64,000 bases of DNA from Mesorhizobium sp. J8 (GTDB lineage: Bacteria > Pseudomonadota > Alphaproteobacteria > Rhizobiales > Rhizobiaceae). The notes under the pieces were generated by a model. That model was not told the origin of the DNA. It did no database searches and was given only the letters and a program-made list of their open reading frames with translations. Shown one piece after another: positions 1-8,484 of the stretch. The translations under genes and the position numbers were made by a program. The stretch lies in assembly GCF_016591715.1 (NCBI RefSeq), contig NZ_AP024109.1, positions 1-64,000 of the forward strand. Direction: 5' to 3'. Positions within the stretch are counted from its first letter, which is position 1, and every line of letters begins with the position of its first letter.

Positions 1-822
1 GTGAACAAACCTCAGAGCTTCTTCCATCTGCACCTGATCTCCGACGCCACCGGCGAAACGCTGCTGGCGGCCGGCCGCGCCGCGTCCGCACAATACAAGG
101 ACGCGCGCGCCATCGAGCATATCTACCCGCTGATCCGCACCGAGAAGCAGGTCGCCAAGGTCTTCGAGGACATCGAGGAGGAGCCCGGCATCATCCTCTA
201 TACGGTCGTCGACCAGAAGCTCGCGCGCTCGATCGACGAGCGCTGCGCGGCCATGGGCCTGCCTTGCGTCTCGGTGCTGGAGCCGGTGCTTACCGTCTTC
301 CAGTCCTATCTTGGCACGCCGGCCGGCCGCCGCGTCGGCGCTCAGCATGTGCTCGACGCCGAATATTTCCGCCGCATCGATGCCTTGAACTTCACCATGG
401 AGCATGATGACGGCCAGCTACCGGCCAACATGGAGGATGCCGATATCGTGCTGATCGGCATCTCGCGCACCTCGAAGACGCCGACCTCGATCTATCTCGC
501 CAATCGCGGCATCAAGACCGCCAACATCCCGATCGTGCTCGGCGTGCCGCTGCCCGAAAGCCTGATCGCCGCCAAGACCCCCTTGGTCGTCGGCCTGGTC
601 GCCACGGCCGAACGCATCTCGCATGTGCGGCAGAATCGCATCCTCGGCAACAGCGCCGCCTTCGTGCCGACCGACTACGTCGACCGCGCCGCCATCAACG
701 AGGAGCTCGCCTATGCCCGCCAGCTCTGCACGAAGCATGGCTGGCCGATGATCGACGTCAGCCGACGCTCCATCGAGGAAACGGCGGCGGCGATCGTTGC
801 CCTGCGCGGGAAGACGCGGTAG
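1..822 (+). CDS. PEP synthase / pyruvate, phosphate dikinase regulatory protein
   Basis: This 273-aa protein belongs to the DUF299 (kinase-PPPase) family. Members are bifunctional serine/threonine kinases and phosphorylases that switch PEP synthase or PPDK off and on, using ADP as phosphate donor. The N-terminus ([12 protein letters not shown], residues 9-20) and the P-loop-like segment GISRTSKTP (about 153-161) are family hallmarks, and the length is normal. The start is GTG at the first base of the window, so any ribosome binding site lies outside. Which target, PEP synthase or PPDK, cannot be told from the sequence. It heads the block followed by maf, aroE, coaE and dnaQ, the arrangement seen beside alphaproteobacterial origins. 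Confidence 0.93.
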   Translation: MNKPQSFFHLHLISDATGETLLAAGRAASAQYKDARAIEHIYPLIRTEKQVAKVFEDIEEEPGIILYTVVDQKLARSIDERCAAMGLPCVSVLEPVLTVFQSYLGTPAGRRVGAQHVLDAEYFRRIDALNFTMEHDDGQLPANMEDADIVLIGISRTSKTPTSIYLANRGIKTANIPIVLGVPLPESLIAAKTPLVVGLVATAERISHVRQNRILGNSAAFVPTDYVDRAAINEELAYARQLCTKHGWPMIDVSRRSIEETAAAIVALRGKTR

Positions 823-851
823 GGCAAGCGATAGAAGTGAGCACTCCGTCC

Positions 852-1040
852 AGCACCCCTCATCCGTCCGAGCTTCGCTCGGCCACCTTCTCCCACAAGG
901 GGAGAAGGGAAGTCCTGCGCCACCGCCGCAGCAAATCGCCGTCTGCTAGTATTTGCGGGACGCCGGCGCCGCGCTCTTCCTTCTCCCCTTGTGGGAGAAG
1001 GTGGATCGGCGCGATAGCGCCGAGACGGATGAGGGGTGCT
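852..1040. repeat. Dispersed palindromic element, family A (arms around a spacer)
   Basis: Two inverted arms surround a spacer. The left arm runs from AGCACCCCTCATCCGTC through CCTTCTCCCACAAGGGGAGAAGG (852-908), and the right arm is its reverse complement (979-1040). Each arm contains a small internal hairpin built on CTTCTCCCC/GGGGAGAAG. The same arms occur at 58967-59145. It looks like one of the intergenic mosaic or palindromic elements common in rhizobial genomes. It holds no credible gene and separates the first gene from maf. Confidence 0.75.
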
Positions 1041-1070
1041 GGACGGATCGCAACCGTTGGATGAACCATC

Positions 1071-1670
1071 ATGCCCGAAAAGATCATCCTCGCCTCCGGC
1101 AGCCCATTCCGAAAAACCATGCTCGTCAATGCCGGGCTCGACATCGAGGCGATGCCGGCAAATGTCGACGAGCGCGCGCTCGAGGCTCCGCTGAAGGACA
1201 GCGGCGCCTCGCCGGAGGATGTCGCCTCGATCCTGGCCGAGGCCAAGGCGACCGAGGTCAGCGAGCGCAAGCCGGGCGCCCTGGTGCTCGGCTGCGACCA
1301 GACCCTGTCGCTGGGCGACGAGATTTTTCACAAGCCGGCCGACATGGAAGGCGCGCGGAGGCATCTCCTGGCCCTCTCCGGCAAGACGCATCAGTTGAAC
1401 AGCGCCGCCGTGCTCTGCCGCGACGGCGAGGTGCTGTGGCGCCATGTCGGCGTCGCCAGCCTCACCATGCGCAAGCTCGACCCCGCCTTCATAGGCCGGC
1501 ACCTGGCGCGCGTCGGCGCCAAGGCGCTCTCCAGCGTCGGCGCCTACCAGATCGAGGGCGAAGGCATTCAGCTGTTCGAGAAGATCGAGGGCGACTATTT
1601 CACCATCGTCGGCCTGCCGCTGCTGCCGGTGCTGAAGGAGCTGCGCGCATTGGGAGCCATCGATGGCTGA
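1071..1670 (+). CDS. maf: Maf family nucleoside triphosphate pyrophosphatase
   Basis: This 199-aa protein is of the Maf/HAM1-fold family, which hydrolyses non-canonical or pyrimidine nucleoside triphosphates to monophosphates and has been linked to septum control. The N-terminal [13 protein letters not shown] segment (residues 5-17) is the family signature, and the acidic [10 protein letters not shown] segment (about 73-82) contributes the catalytic carboxylate. The ATG at 1071 directly precedes this motif. The 3' end overlaps the start of aroE by 8 bases, so the two are probably translated together. Substrate class (dTTP/UTP or m7GTP type) is not assigned here. Confidence 0.93.
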   Translation: MPEKIILASGSPFRKTMLVNAGLDIEAMPANVDERALEAPLKDSGASPEDVASILAEAKATEVSERKPGALVLGCDQTLSLGDEIFHKPADMEGARRHLLALSGKTHQLNSAAVLCRDGEVLWRHVGVASLTMRKLDPAFIGRHLARVGAKALSSVGAYQIEGEGIQLFEKIEGDYFTIVGLPLLPVLKELRALGAIDG

Positions 1671-2499
1671 GAAAAAGGCCTTCGTCACCGGACATCCGAT
1701 CGCCCATTCGCGCTCGCCGAAGATCCACGGTTATTGGCTCCAGCAATACGGCATCGACGGCAGCTACCGGGCGATCGACGTCGCGCCGGCGGATTTCGCC
1801 GCGTTCCTGACATCTCTCGGCGAACAAGGCTACCGCGGCGGCAATGTCACCATTCCGCACAAGGAAGCCGCTTTCGCCGGCGTCGCGCGCCGGGACCATG
1901 CGGCCGATGAAATCGGCGCCGTCAACACATTGTGGTTCGAGGACGGCGTTCTCTGGGGCGGCAACACCGACGGCTACGGCTTCGCCGCCAACCTGGACGA
2001 CCATGCGCCCGGCTGGGCTGTCAACGGGCCGGCCGTGGTCCTGGGCGCCGGCGGCGCCTCCCGCGCGGTCATCCATGCGCTGAAGGAGCGTGGCGTCAAG
2101 GATATCCGTGTCGTCAATCGGACGCTGGCAAGGGCCGAGGAACTCAGCCGCCATTTCGGCCCCGGTGTCTCGGCGCATGGGGCGGGCGCGGTCGGCGAAC
2201 TGCTTGCCGATGCCGGCCTGCTCGTCAACACCACGGCGCTCGGCATGCATGGCGATGCGACGCTCTCCGCCGATCCGGCCGGCTTGCCGGACCGCGCCAT
2301 TGTCACCGACATCGTCTATGTGCCGCTGCAGACGCCTTTGCTCGCCGCCGCCAGGGCACGCGCCCTGAAGACGGTCGATGGGCTCGGCATGCTGCTGCAT
2401 CAGGCCGTGCCCGGCTTCGAACGCTGGTTCGGCAGGAAACCGGACGTCACGCAGGAATTGCGGCGTATGATCGTCACCGACATCGAGGGCCGTCGATGA
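1663..2499 (+). CDS. aroE: Shikimate dehydrogenase (NADP+)
   Basis: This 278-aa enzyme reduces 3-dehydroshikimate to shikimate, the fourth step of chorismate synthesis. Visible motifs are the substrate-binding HSRSP near residue 15, [10 protein letters not shown] (61-70) with catalytic Lys67, NTDGYG near 105, and the nucleotide-binding GAGGASRA in the C-terminal half. The start overlaps maf by 8 bases and the stop overlaps the coaE start in an ATGA, so maf, aroE and coaE form one translationally coupled unit. Confidence 0.96.
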   Translation: MAEKKAFVTGHPIAHSRSPKIHGYWLQQYGIDGSYRAIDVAPADFAAFLTSLGEQGYRGGNVTIPHKEAAFAGVARRDHAADEIGAVNTLWFEDGVLWGGNTDGYGFAANLDDHAPGWAVNGPAVVLGAGGASRAVIHALKERGVKDIRVVNRTLARAEELSRHFGPGVSAHGAGAVGELLADAGLLVNTTALGMHGDATLSADPAGLPDRAIVTDIVYVPLQTPLLAAARARALKTVDGLGMLLHQAVPGFERWFGRKPDVTQELRRMIVTDIEGRR

Positions 2500-3101
2500 T
2501 CGTGCTCGGCCTCACCGGATCGATCGGCATGGGCAAGTCCGCCACGGCCAAGATGTTCGCTGAGGCCGGCGTGCCGGTGCATGATTCGGACGAGACGGTG
2601 CATCGCCTTTATTCCGGCATGGCGGCGCCTCTGGTCGAGGCCGCATTCCCGGGCACGACTGAGGCGGGCGTGGTCGACCGCGTGAAGCTGGCGGGCCAAG
2701 TGCTTGGCGATCCGGCCGCGCTGAAACAGCTCGAGGCGATCATCCATCCGCTGGTGCGCGCCGACGCCGATGCGTTTCTGGCGAGGCACCGCGCCGCCGG
2801 CGCGCCGCTCGCCGTGCTCGACATCCCGCTTTTGTTCGAAACCGGCGGCCGCAACCGCGTCGACAAGGTCGTGGTCGTCACCGCCTCGCCCGAGATCCAG
2901 CGCGAGCGCGTGCTGGCGAGGCCCGGCATGAGCGAGGAAAAATTTGCCTCGATCCTTGCCAGGCAGGTGCCCGACGCCGAGAAGCGCCGCCACGCCGATT
3001 TCATCATCGACACCGGGCACGGCTTCGAGGCGGCGCGTCAGGCGGTCGGGGCCGTCATCGGCGAATTGACGGGGGATAAGTCTGGCCGCGATGGCTCCTG
3101 A
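2496..3101 (+). CDS. coaE: Dephospho-CoA kinase
   Basis: This 201-aa enzyme phosphorylates the 3' hydroxyl of dephospho-CoA in the last step of coenzyme A synthesis. The P-loop [10 protein letters not shown] lies at residues 8-17, and the lid and substrate region around IHPLVRADA are typical. The ATG at 2496 shares four bases (ATGA) with the aroE stop and puts the P-loop at the usual distance from the N-terminus. The open frame runs far upstream inside aroE, but that part is out-of-frame shadow. Length is normal. Confidence 0.95.
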   Translation: MIVLGLTGSIGMGKSATAKMFAEAGVPVHDSDETVHRLYSGMAAPLVEAAFPGTTEAGVVDRVKLAGQVLGDPAALKQLEAIIHPLVRADADAFLARHRAAGAPLAVLDIPLLFETGGRNRVDKVVVVTASPEIQRERVLARPGMSEEKFASILARQVPDAEKRRHADFIIDTGHGFEAARQAVGAVIGELTGDKSGRDGS

Positions 3102-3175
3102 CGTCGGCTGACAGCAGTCCCCATTGCCATTTTGTTCTGGTTTGTGATTCTGCTCCCTGGAGCGGATTGATTCGC

Positions 3176-3880
3176 ATGCGTGAGATCATCTTCGATACGG
3201 AAACCACCGGCCTCGATTTGCGCGAAGACCGCATCATCGAGCTCGGCGGCGTCGAGCTGGTCAACCGTTTCCCGACCGGCCGCACCTTTCACAAATTCAT
3301 CAATCCGCAAGGTCGCGCCATCCACGCCGAGGCGCAGGCCGTGCACGGCATCAGCGCCGCCGATCTGGTCGGCAAGCCGACCTTCGCCGAAATCGCCCAG
3401 GAATGGCTGGACTTCACCGATGGCGCCAAGCTGATCGCGCACAACGCCACCTTCGACCTCGGCTTTCTCAATCTCGAATACAGCCGTCTCGGTCACCCAT
3501 CCATCGACCCCGGCCGCATCATCGACACGCTGGCGCTCGCGCGCCGGAAGCATCCGATGGGCCCGAACTCGCTCGATGCGCTCTGCCGGCGCTACGGCAT
3601 CGACAACACCCGCCGCACCAAGCACGGCGCGCTGCTCGACTCCGAATTGCTGGCCGAGGTCTATATCGAGCTCATCGGCGGCAAGCAGGCGGCACTGGTT
3701 CTGGAAACCGTGGCGGTGCAGATGAACGGCGCCGGCGAGGTGGCCGATATCGACATCTCCATCGGCGCCCGGCCCATCGCCCTGCCGCCGCGGCTCACCG
3801 AAGCGGACCGCGCGGCGCATGCCGGGCTGGTTTCGACGCTGGGTGAAAAGGCGCTATGGCTCAAGGTGGCGGTGGGGTGA
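3176..3880 (+). CDS. dnaQ: DNA polymerase III epsilon subunit (3'-5' exonuclease)
   Basis: This roughly 234-aa proofreading subunit removes misincorporated bases during replication. The DEDDh exonuclease motifs are visible: FDTETTG (residues 6-12, Exo I), HNATFDLGFLN near 95-105 (Exo II) and the His/Asp pair in KHGALLDSELL (Exo III). I chose ATG 3176, 13 bases after GGAG at 3159. A TTG at 3167 would add three residues but sits too close to that site. It lies 74 bases after coaE on the same strand. Some relatives carry a longer C-terminus; this one ends soon after the exonuclease domain. Confidence 0.94.
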   Translation: MREIIFDTETTGLDLREDRIIELGGVELVNRFPTGRTFHKFINPQGRAIHAEAQAVHGISAADLVGKPTFAEIAQEWLDFTDGAKLIAHNATFDLGFLNLEYSRLGHPSIDPGRIIDTLALARRKHPMGPNSLDALCRRYGIDNTRRTKHGALLDSELLAEVYIELIGGKQAALVLETVAVQMNGAGEVADIDISIGARPIALPPRLTEADRAAHAGLVSTLGEKALWLKVAVG

Positions 3881-3910
3881 GCGGGCTAGTCGCGTAGGCA
3901 GCGATCCTTC

Positions 3911-4067
3911 GCGCCCCCCTCTGCCCTACCGGGCATCTCCCCCACAAGGGGGAGATTAGCAGTTTCGGCGCCCCGCTCATTCTGCAACGTTCGTGATTGG
4001 CGAAAGCCGGCGTGACATCGATCTCCCCCCTTGTGGGGGAGATGGCCGGCAGGCCAGAGGGGGGCGC
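3911..4067. repeat. Dispersed palindromic element, family B, copy 1
   Basis: A roughly 157-bp element has inverted ends (CCCCCCTCTG..GGGCATCTCCCCC and its complement at 4021-4067) and an asymmetric core that includes CTGCAACG and GATTGGCGAAAGCCGG (3995-4010). A second full copy in the opposite orientation sits at 57203-57359, and a core fragment lies near 28236-28285. It fills the gap between the convergent dnaQ and secB genes and holds no gene. Confidence 0.75.
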
Positions 4068-4087
4068 TGTCCCGCCAGCATCTCCAA

Positions 4088-4118
4088 CAAAAAAAGCCCG
4101 GCACGAAGCCGGGCTCTT
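4088..4118 (-). terminator. Rho-independent terminator of secB
   Basis: An 8-bp perfect stem, AGCCCGGC (4095-4102) with GCCGGGCT (4108-4115), encloses a 5-base loop. Read on the minus strand it is followed by a run of seven T residues (the A run at 4089-4095). It lies about 20 bases after the secB stop, the right distance and orientation. Confidence 0.88.
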
Positions 4119-4139
4119 CATTCGCTAAAGCGAATCTTC

Positions 4140-4643
4140 TCAGCTCACCTGGACCTTGCTGGCCGCAGCCTGGTCCTCGGCAATCCTCTGCTGGAACATC
4201 TGCGCGAAATCGATCGGATCGAGCATCAGCGGCGGGAAGCCGCCATTGCGGGTGGCATCGGCGATGATCTGGCGCGCGAAGGGGAACAGCAGGCGCGGGC
4301 ATTCGATGAAGAGCAGCGGCAGCATGTGCTCCTGCGGGAAGCCCGAGATGGCGAAGACGCCGCCATAGATCAGCTCGACATTGAACAGCACTTCCTGGTC
4401 GAAGGACGCCTTGGCGTTCAGCGTCAGGTTGACGTCGAACTGCTTGTCCGAAAGCGGGTTGGCGTTGACGTTGACGTTGATGGCGATGCCGGGAGCCTTG
4501 TCGCGGCCACGCAGCGAGTTCGGCGCGCCGGGGCTTTCGAAAGACAGGTCCTTCACATATTGCGCAAGCACATTGAGCGAGGGCTGGTTCTGGGTGCCGT
4601 TGCCGTTGGCGGCGCCGGTCGCGGCGTCATCGTTGCTGGCCAT
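4140..4643 (-). CDS. secB: Protein-export chaperone SecB
   Basis: This 167-aa cytosolic chaperone keeps preproteins unfolded and delivers them to SecA. The sequence is a typical alphaproteobacterial SecB: a polar N-terminal leader, then [13 protein letters not shown] near residues 26-38, the acidic beta-sheet core, and [19 protein letters not shown] near 105-123. I chose ATG at 4643; the open frame upstream of it shows no similarity to the family. A strong terminator follows the stop. Convergent with dnaQ. Confidence 0.95.
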   Translation of the reverse strand: MASNDDAATGAANGNGTQNQPSLNVLAQYVKDLSFESPGAPNSLRGRDKAPGIAINVNVNANPLSDKQFDVNLTLNAKASFDQEVLFNVELIYGGVFAISGFPQEHMLPLLFIECPRLLFPFARQIIADATRNGGFPPLMLDPIDFAQMFQQRIAEDQAAASKVQVS

Positions 4644-4892
4644 GAGCCTTAAGTCCTTTTGCCTGGGCAGCATTGCTGACCGGATTGAAATCGCGGGTTC
4701 GCTACCATGGCCTGCCGGACAAAACAAGTTTTGCCGCCTTGGCCGGCAGAAGGAACGGGACGGCGCAAACGCTGGGGATTTATCGAAGCCGCCCCAACCT
4801 GACGATCGCGATGAGCGTTCCGGCCAATTTCCACCGTATGCAGCCTGCCAACGCAAACATAGCCGGCCGGTCAAAAACCCGGTGCAGTGCCG

Positions 4893-5387
4893 CTAATCGT
4901 TCTTCAGCCGCCGCCAGGGCGAATTGTGGTCCGGTCGGTTCGGGTAATCGTCGCGCGAATAGTCGCTGTCGTCGAGGTCGATGACGGTGTCGCGCCGGCG
5001 CGCCGAAAAGCCGCTCGAGAAGCTGGTCGCCATGACGATGCGGTTCTTGAGCAGGCGCCAGGCGAAGTCGCGCACTGGCGGCAGAAGCAGAAGAATGGCG
5101 AAGATGTCGGTGATGAAGCCCGGGATGATCAAAAGGATGGCGGCCAGCACGATCATCGCGCCATGCGCGAGCTGGCCGCTGGGGTCGCGTCCGGCATCCA
5201 TTTCCCTGCGCACCCGCGTCATGACGCCGAAACCCTGATGCCGAAGCAGCAGGCTGCCGGCGACGCTGGACAGGATGACCAGCCCGACCGTCGCCAGGGC
5301 GCCGATTTCGCGGCCGACGACGACGAAGCCGGCGATCTCCAGCAGCGGCAGCAGGAGCAGGAACAGCGGAATGAAGGAAATGCGCAA
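4893..5387 (-). CDS. fxsA: FxsA family inner-membrane protein
   Basis: This 164-aa protein has several hydrophobic segments (residues about 4-22, 28-45 and 75-100) and a polar, acidic, arginine-rich tail. FxsA proteins are small membrane proteins; E. coli FxsA reduces phage T7 exclusion by plasmid F, but the normal cellular role is unknown. Family features seen are the PLLEIAGFVVVG segment and the glycine-rich LLRHQGFG turn. It sits 249 bases upstream of secB on the same strand. Confidence 0.88.
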   Translation of the reverse strand: MRISFIPLFLLLLPLLEIAGFVVVGREIGALATVGLVILSSVAGSLLLRHQGFGVMTRVRREMDAGRDPSGQLAHGAMIVLAAILLIIPGFITDIFAILLLLPPVRDFAWRLLKNRIVMATSFSSGFSARRRDTVIDLDDSDYSRDDYPNRPDHNSPWRRLKND

Positions 5388-5591
5388 AGTCTCGACCGAT
5401 CGCTTTCTTCTTTTGCGGCGCCCGCGGACAATCGCCGCTGGCCTTGGCGCCTTTAGATAGGTATGGCTGCCTTTGATTTGAATGATAGCGCCTGCCGTTC
5501 TATATGCTTTGGGTGTTGAACGCTATGCGACCGCGATCCCCGAGGGGTTTACGCCGGTCCGGCAAGGACAGGGATCGAGTTGGCGGAAAAT

Positions 5592-6299
5592 ATGGGTTTC
5601 TTCGACTTCGGCACGATTTTCTTTTTGATTGCGGCGGTTGTGATCTTTTTCCAGCTGCGCAACGTGCTCGGACGTCGCACCGGAAACGAGCGCCCGCCCT
5701 TCGACCCCTATTCGGCAAGCCGCACGCGCGAGGCTGACGCGGCGCAGAAGCCGGAAAACGTGGTGTCGCTGCCGCGCAAGCGCGCGCCGGGCGAACCTTC
5801 GGCCGAGACCTATGCCGCGATCGACGCCTTCGCCAAGCCGGACACCGATCTGAACAAAGGCCTGCGCGCGATCAAGGACAACGATCCGTCCTTCGATCCC
5901 AAGACCTTCGTCGACGGCGCCAAGATGGCCTATGAGATGATCGTCATGGCCTATGCCGACGGCGACCGTAAGACGCTGAAGAATCTTCTATCGCGCGAAG
6001 TCTATGACGGCTTCGTCGCCGCGATCGGCGAACGCGAGGCGAAGTCGGAGAAGATCCAATCCTCCTTCGTCGGCATCGACAAGGCCGACATCGTCGCCGC
6101 GGAGATGAAGGGCTCGGAAGCGCATATCACGCTGCGCGTCGTCTCCGAGCTGATCTCGGCGACCCGCGACAAGGCTGGTGCCGTCATCGACGGCGATCCC
6201 GAGACGGTGGCCGAGGTCAAGGATGTCTGGACCTTCGCCCGCGACACCCGCTCGCGCGACCCGAACTGGAAGCTGGTCGCCACCGAAGAAGAAGATTGA
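5592..6299 (+). CDS. Tim44/TimA family membrane-anchored protein
   Basis: This roughly 235-aa protein has one N-terminal membrane helix (about residues 5-22) followed by a soluble Tim44-like domain, as in mitochondrial import motor subunit Tim44 and bacterial TimA. The DPYSASRTRE linker and the C-terminal VAEVKDVWTFARD..NWKLVATEEED are characteristic of the alphaproteobacterial members beside secB. Their role in bacteria is still unclear. I chose ATG 5592; a TTG at 5580 with AAGGACAGGG upstream would add four residues and is also possible. Divergent from fxsA. Confidence 0.88.
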   Translation: MGFFDFGTIFFLIAAVVIFFQLRNVLGRRTGNERPPFDPYSASRTREADAAQKPENVVSLPRKRAPGEPSAETYAAIDAFAKPDTDLNKGLRAIKDNDPSFDPKTFVDGAKMAYEMIVMAYADGDRKTLKNLLSREVYDGFVAAIGEREAKSEKIQSSFVGIDKADIVAAEMKGSEAHITLRVVSELISATRDKAGAVIDGDPETVAEVKDVWTFARDTRSRDPNWKLVATEEED

Positions 6300-6321
6300 G
6301 CTTAAGCGGCGAGGCTCGGTC

Positions 6322-7425
6322 GTGCCGCTATCTTCCGTATTCACTGCAAAATCCTACAGCGACCTTCCGGGCTGGGATGAGGATGATCATCTCGCCGCCT
6401 TCGCCGCGTTTCGCCGCTCGGCTTGCCACGCGCCGGTAAAGCCTTACCGCACCGGATCGCTCGGCATCGATTTCAATGCCTTTGCCGAGGCTTACGCCGA
6501 AGCGCGCGCCGTTTCGGCGCCGGACAGGCCGCAAGCGCGGTCCTTCTTCGAACGGCATTTCGTGCCGATGCTGGTGAGGGCCGACAACGGCGCGGGTCTC
6601 GTGACCGGCTTTTACGAACCCGAGGTCGAGGCCTCGCCGGTCAGGACCGAGCGGTTCACCGTGCCGTTGCTGTCCCGCCCCGCCGACCTGATCGACATCG
6701 ACGACGACAACCGGGTGGCCGGCATGGATCCTTATCTGGCCTTTGCCCGCCGGACGGATGAGGGTCCGGTCGAATATTTCGACCGCGGCGAAATCGAGCG
6801 CGGCGCGCTCGCCGACCAGAACCTCGAAATCGCCTGGCTCGCCGAAAAGGTCGATGCCTTCTTCATCCATGTGCAGGGCGCGGCGCGCCTGAAGATGACC
6901 GACGGCAGGCTCATCCGCGTCACCTATGCCGCGAAATCGGGCCAGCGCTTCACCGGGCCGGGCAAGATCCTGAGCGAGTTCGGCGAAATCCCGTTGGAAA
7001 GGGTGACGATGCAGTCCATCCGCGCCTGGTTCAAGGCGCATCCGGACCGCGTCGACGAGATCCTGTGGCAAAACCGCTCCTATATCTTCTTCCGCGAGGC
7101 CGCGGTCGACGACGCGGCGCTTGGGCCGATCGCCGCCGCCAAGGTGCCGCTGACGCCGGGGCGTTCGGTGGCGGTCGATCGCCTGCTGCACACTTTCGGT
7201 TCGCCTTTCTACATCGACGCGCCGACGCTCACCGCCTTCGATCAAAAACCGTTCCGGCGGCTGATGATCGCGCAGGACACCGGCTCGGCCATCACCGGAC
7301 CGGCGCGCGGCGACCTCTTCGCCGGCTCGGGCGACGTGGCCGGCGAGATCGCCGGCGTGGTCCGCAACGCCGCCGACTTTTATGCGCTGGTGCCGCGCGC
7401 GCTTCTGGATGGAGCGACAAGGTGA
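6322..7425 (+). CDS. mltA: MltA family lytic transglycosylase
   Basis: This 367-aa protein is a murein lytic transglycosylase that cuts glycan strands with formation of 1,6-anhydromuramic acid. The MltA barrel (VTGFYEPEVEAS near residues 92-103) and the C-terminal 3D domain with MIAQDTGSAITGPARGDLF, which carries the catalytic aspartate, are both present. The best start is GTG 6322 with GAGG eight bases upstream, just after the Tim44-like stop. With this start no signal peptide or lipobox is evident, which is odd for an envelope enzyme. It overlaps the next gene as GTGA. Confidence 0.9.
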   Translation: MPLSSVFTAKSYSDLPGWDEDDHLAAFAAFRRSACHAPVKPYRTGSLGIDFNAFAEAYAEARAVSAPDRPQARSFFERHFVPMLVRADNGAGLVTGFYEPEVEASPVRTERFTVPLLSRPADLIDIDDDNRVAGMDPYLAFARRTDEGPVEYFDRGEIERGALADQNLEIAWLAEKVDAFFIHVQGAARLKMTDGRLIRVTYAAKSGQRFTGPGKILSEFGEIPLERVTMQSIRAWFKAHPDRVDEILWQNRSYIFFREAAVDDAALGPIAAAKVPLTPGRSVAVDRLLHTFGSPFYIDAPTLTAFDQKPFRRLMIAQDTGSAITGPARGDLFAGSGDVAGEIAGVVRNAADFYALVPRALLDGATR

Positions 7426-7946
7426 GCCGCCGCGACGACCATCTCAGCGACGACGACCGCATCCTGTGGAACCTTGTGGCGCGTTCCGCCCGGCCGCTGA
7501 AAGGCAAGACCGCCGTCGAGATCCCCGATATCGTCGAGCCCAGGCCCGAGCCGCCGCGGCCAGCCGCCAATGGCGTTCCGGCCGCGGCCACCAAGCCGAA
7601 GACGCCGCATGTGGCGCATTCGCTCGACGACCAGACGCTGCACAAGTTGAAGAAGGGCCGGCTGCCGATCGAAGGCCGCGTCGACCTGCACGGCATGACA
7701 CAGGACGAAGCCTATTCGCTGCTGCTCACCTTCCTCAACCGCGCGCATGCCGGCGGCATCCGCTATGTGCTGATCATCACCGGCAAGGGTTCGTCCTCGG
7801 GCGGTGACGGCATCCTGCGCCGCGCCGTGCCGGCCTGGCTGTCGACGCCCGCCTTCCGGCATCTCGTCTCCAGCCACGATCACGCCGCCCGCAACCATGG
7901 CGGTTCCGGCGCGCTCTATGTCCGGCTGCGGCGGACGCGTTCATGA
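7422..7946 (+). CDS. Smr/MutS2 C-terminal domain protein
   Basis: This 174-aa protein ends in a Smr domain, with GRVDLHGMTQDEA near residues 86-98 and the conserved ITGKGSSSGGDGILR turn. Stand-alone Smr proteins can be nicking endonucleases or ribosome-rescue RNases, and the actual role in this lineage is unknown. The N-terminal third is a proline-rich linker. The GTG start overlaps the mltA stop (GTGA) and the stop overlaps the next gene (ATGA), so mltA, smr and the XRE gene are tightly coupled. Confidence 0.9.
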   Translation: MSRRDDHLSDDDRILWNLVARSARPLKGKTAVEIPDIVEPRPEPPRPAANGVPAAATKPKTPHVAHSLDDQTLHKLKKGRLPIEGRVDLHGMTQDEAYSLLLTFLNRAHAGGIRYVLIITGKGSSSGGDGILRRAVPAWLSTPAFRHLVSSHDHAARNHGGSGALYVRLRRTRS

Positions 7947-8314
7947 CCCCGTTCGGCGAGAAGCTCAGGGCGCTGCGCGCCGAGCGCGGCGTCAGCCAGA
8001 AGGCGATGGCCGAGGCGATCGGCGTCAGCGCCGCCTATCTGTCGGCGCTCGAGCACGGCCGCCGCGGCGCGCCGACCTGGACGCTGATCCAGAAGATCAT
8101 CGGCTATTTCAACATCATCTGGGACGATGCCGAGGACCTTGCCCGCCTCGCCGAAAGCTCGCATCCCAGGGTCAGGATCGACACGTCCGGCCTGTCGCCG
8201 GCGGCGACCGAGCTGGCCAATCTGCTCGCCGAAAGCATCGAGAGGCTGGACGAGGCGGAATTGCGCAAGATCACGGCGTTGGTCCGGGCTGCGCTCCGCG
8301 GGCACGGTCGGTAA
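7943..8314 (+). CDS. XRE family helix-turn-helix regulator
   Basis: This 123-aa protein has an N-terminal Cro/C1-type helix-turn-helix (about residues 6-60, with GVSQKAMAEAIGVSAAYLSALEHGRRG) and a helical C-terminal tail. Proteins of this kind next to mltA-smr in rhizobia are conserved but their targets are not known. It starts in an ATGA overlap with the Smr gene and ends the operon. Confidence 0.9.
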   Translation: MTPFGEKLRALRAERGVSQKAMAEAIGVSAAYLSALEHGRRGAPTWTLIQKIIGYFNIIWDDAEDLARLAESSHPRVRIDTSGLSPAATELANLLAESIERLDEAELRKITALVRAALRGHGR

Positions 8315-8360
8315 ACGGCAATTGGCAACGTCGGCGCTGCTCCCGCATCCGGCGCTCCGC

Positions 8361-8465
8361 GGCCCCCTTCTTCCCGTCGGGGAGAAGAGGATGGCGCGCC
8401 AGCGCCGGCCATCTCCTCTCCCCTCGGGGAGAGGTCAGCCGAGCGAAGCGAAGGCTGAGTGAGGG
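8361..8465. repeat. Dispersed palindromic element, family A2
   Basis: This roughly 105-bp element contains two short hairpins (CTTCTTCCCGTCGGGGAGAAG and CTCTCCCCTCGGGGAGAG) and the phrase GTCAGCCGAGCGAAGCGAAG. Reverse-complement copies lie at 38374-38500 and, in part, 46391-46486. It separates the XRE gene from the convergent protease gene. Confidence 0.7.
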
Positions 8466-8484
8466 AAGCGCCGACGTCCGAAGC

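Noticed and set aside
837..1064. 75-codon plus-strand frame before maf
   Set aside because: It is encoded almost entirely by the two arms of a dispersed palindromic element.
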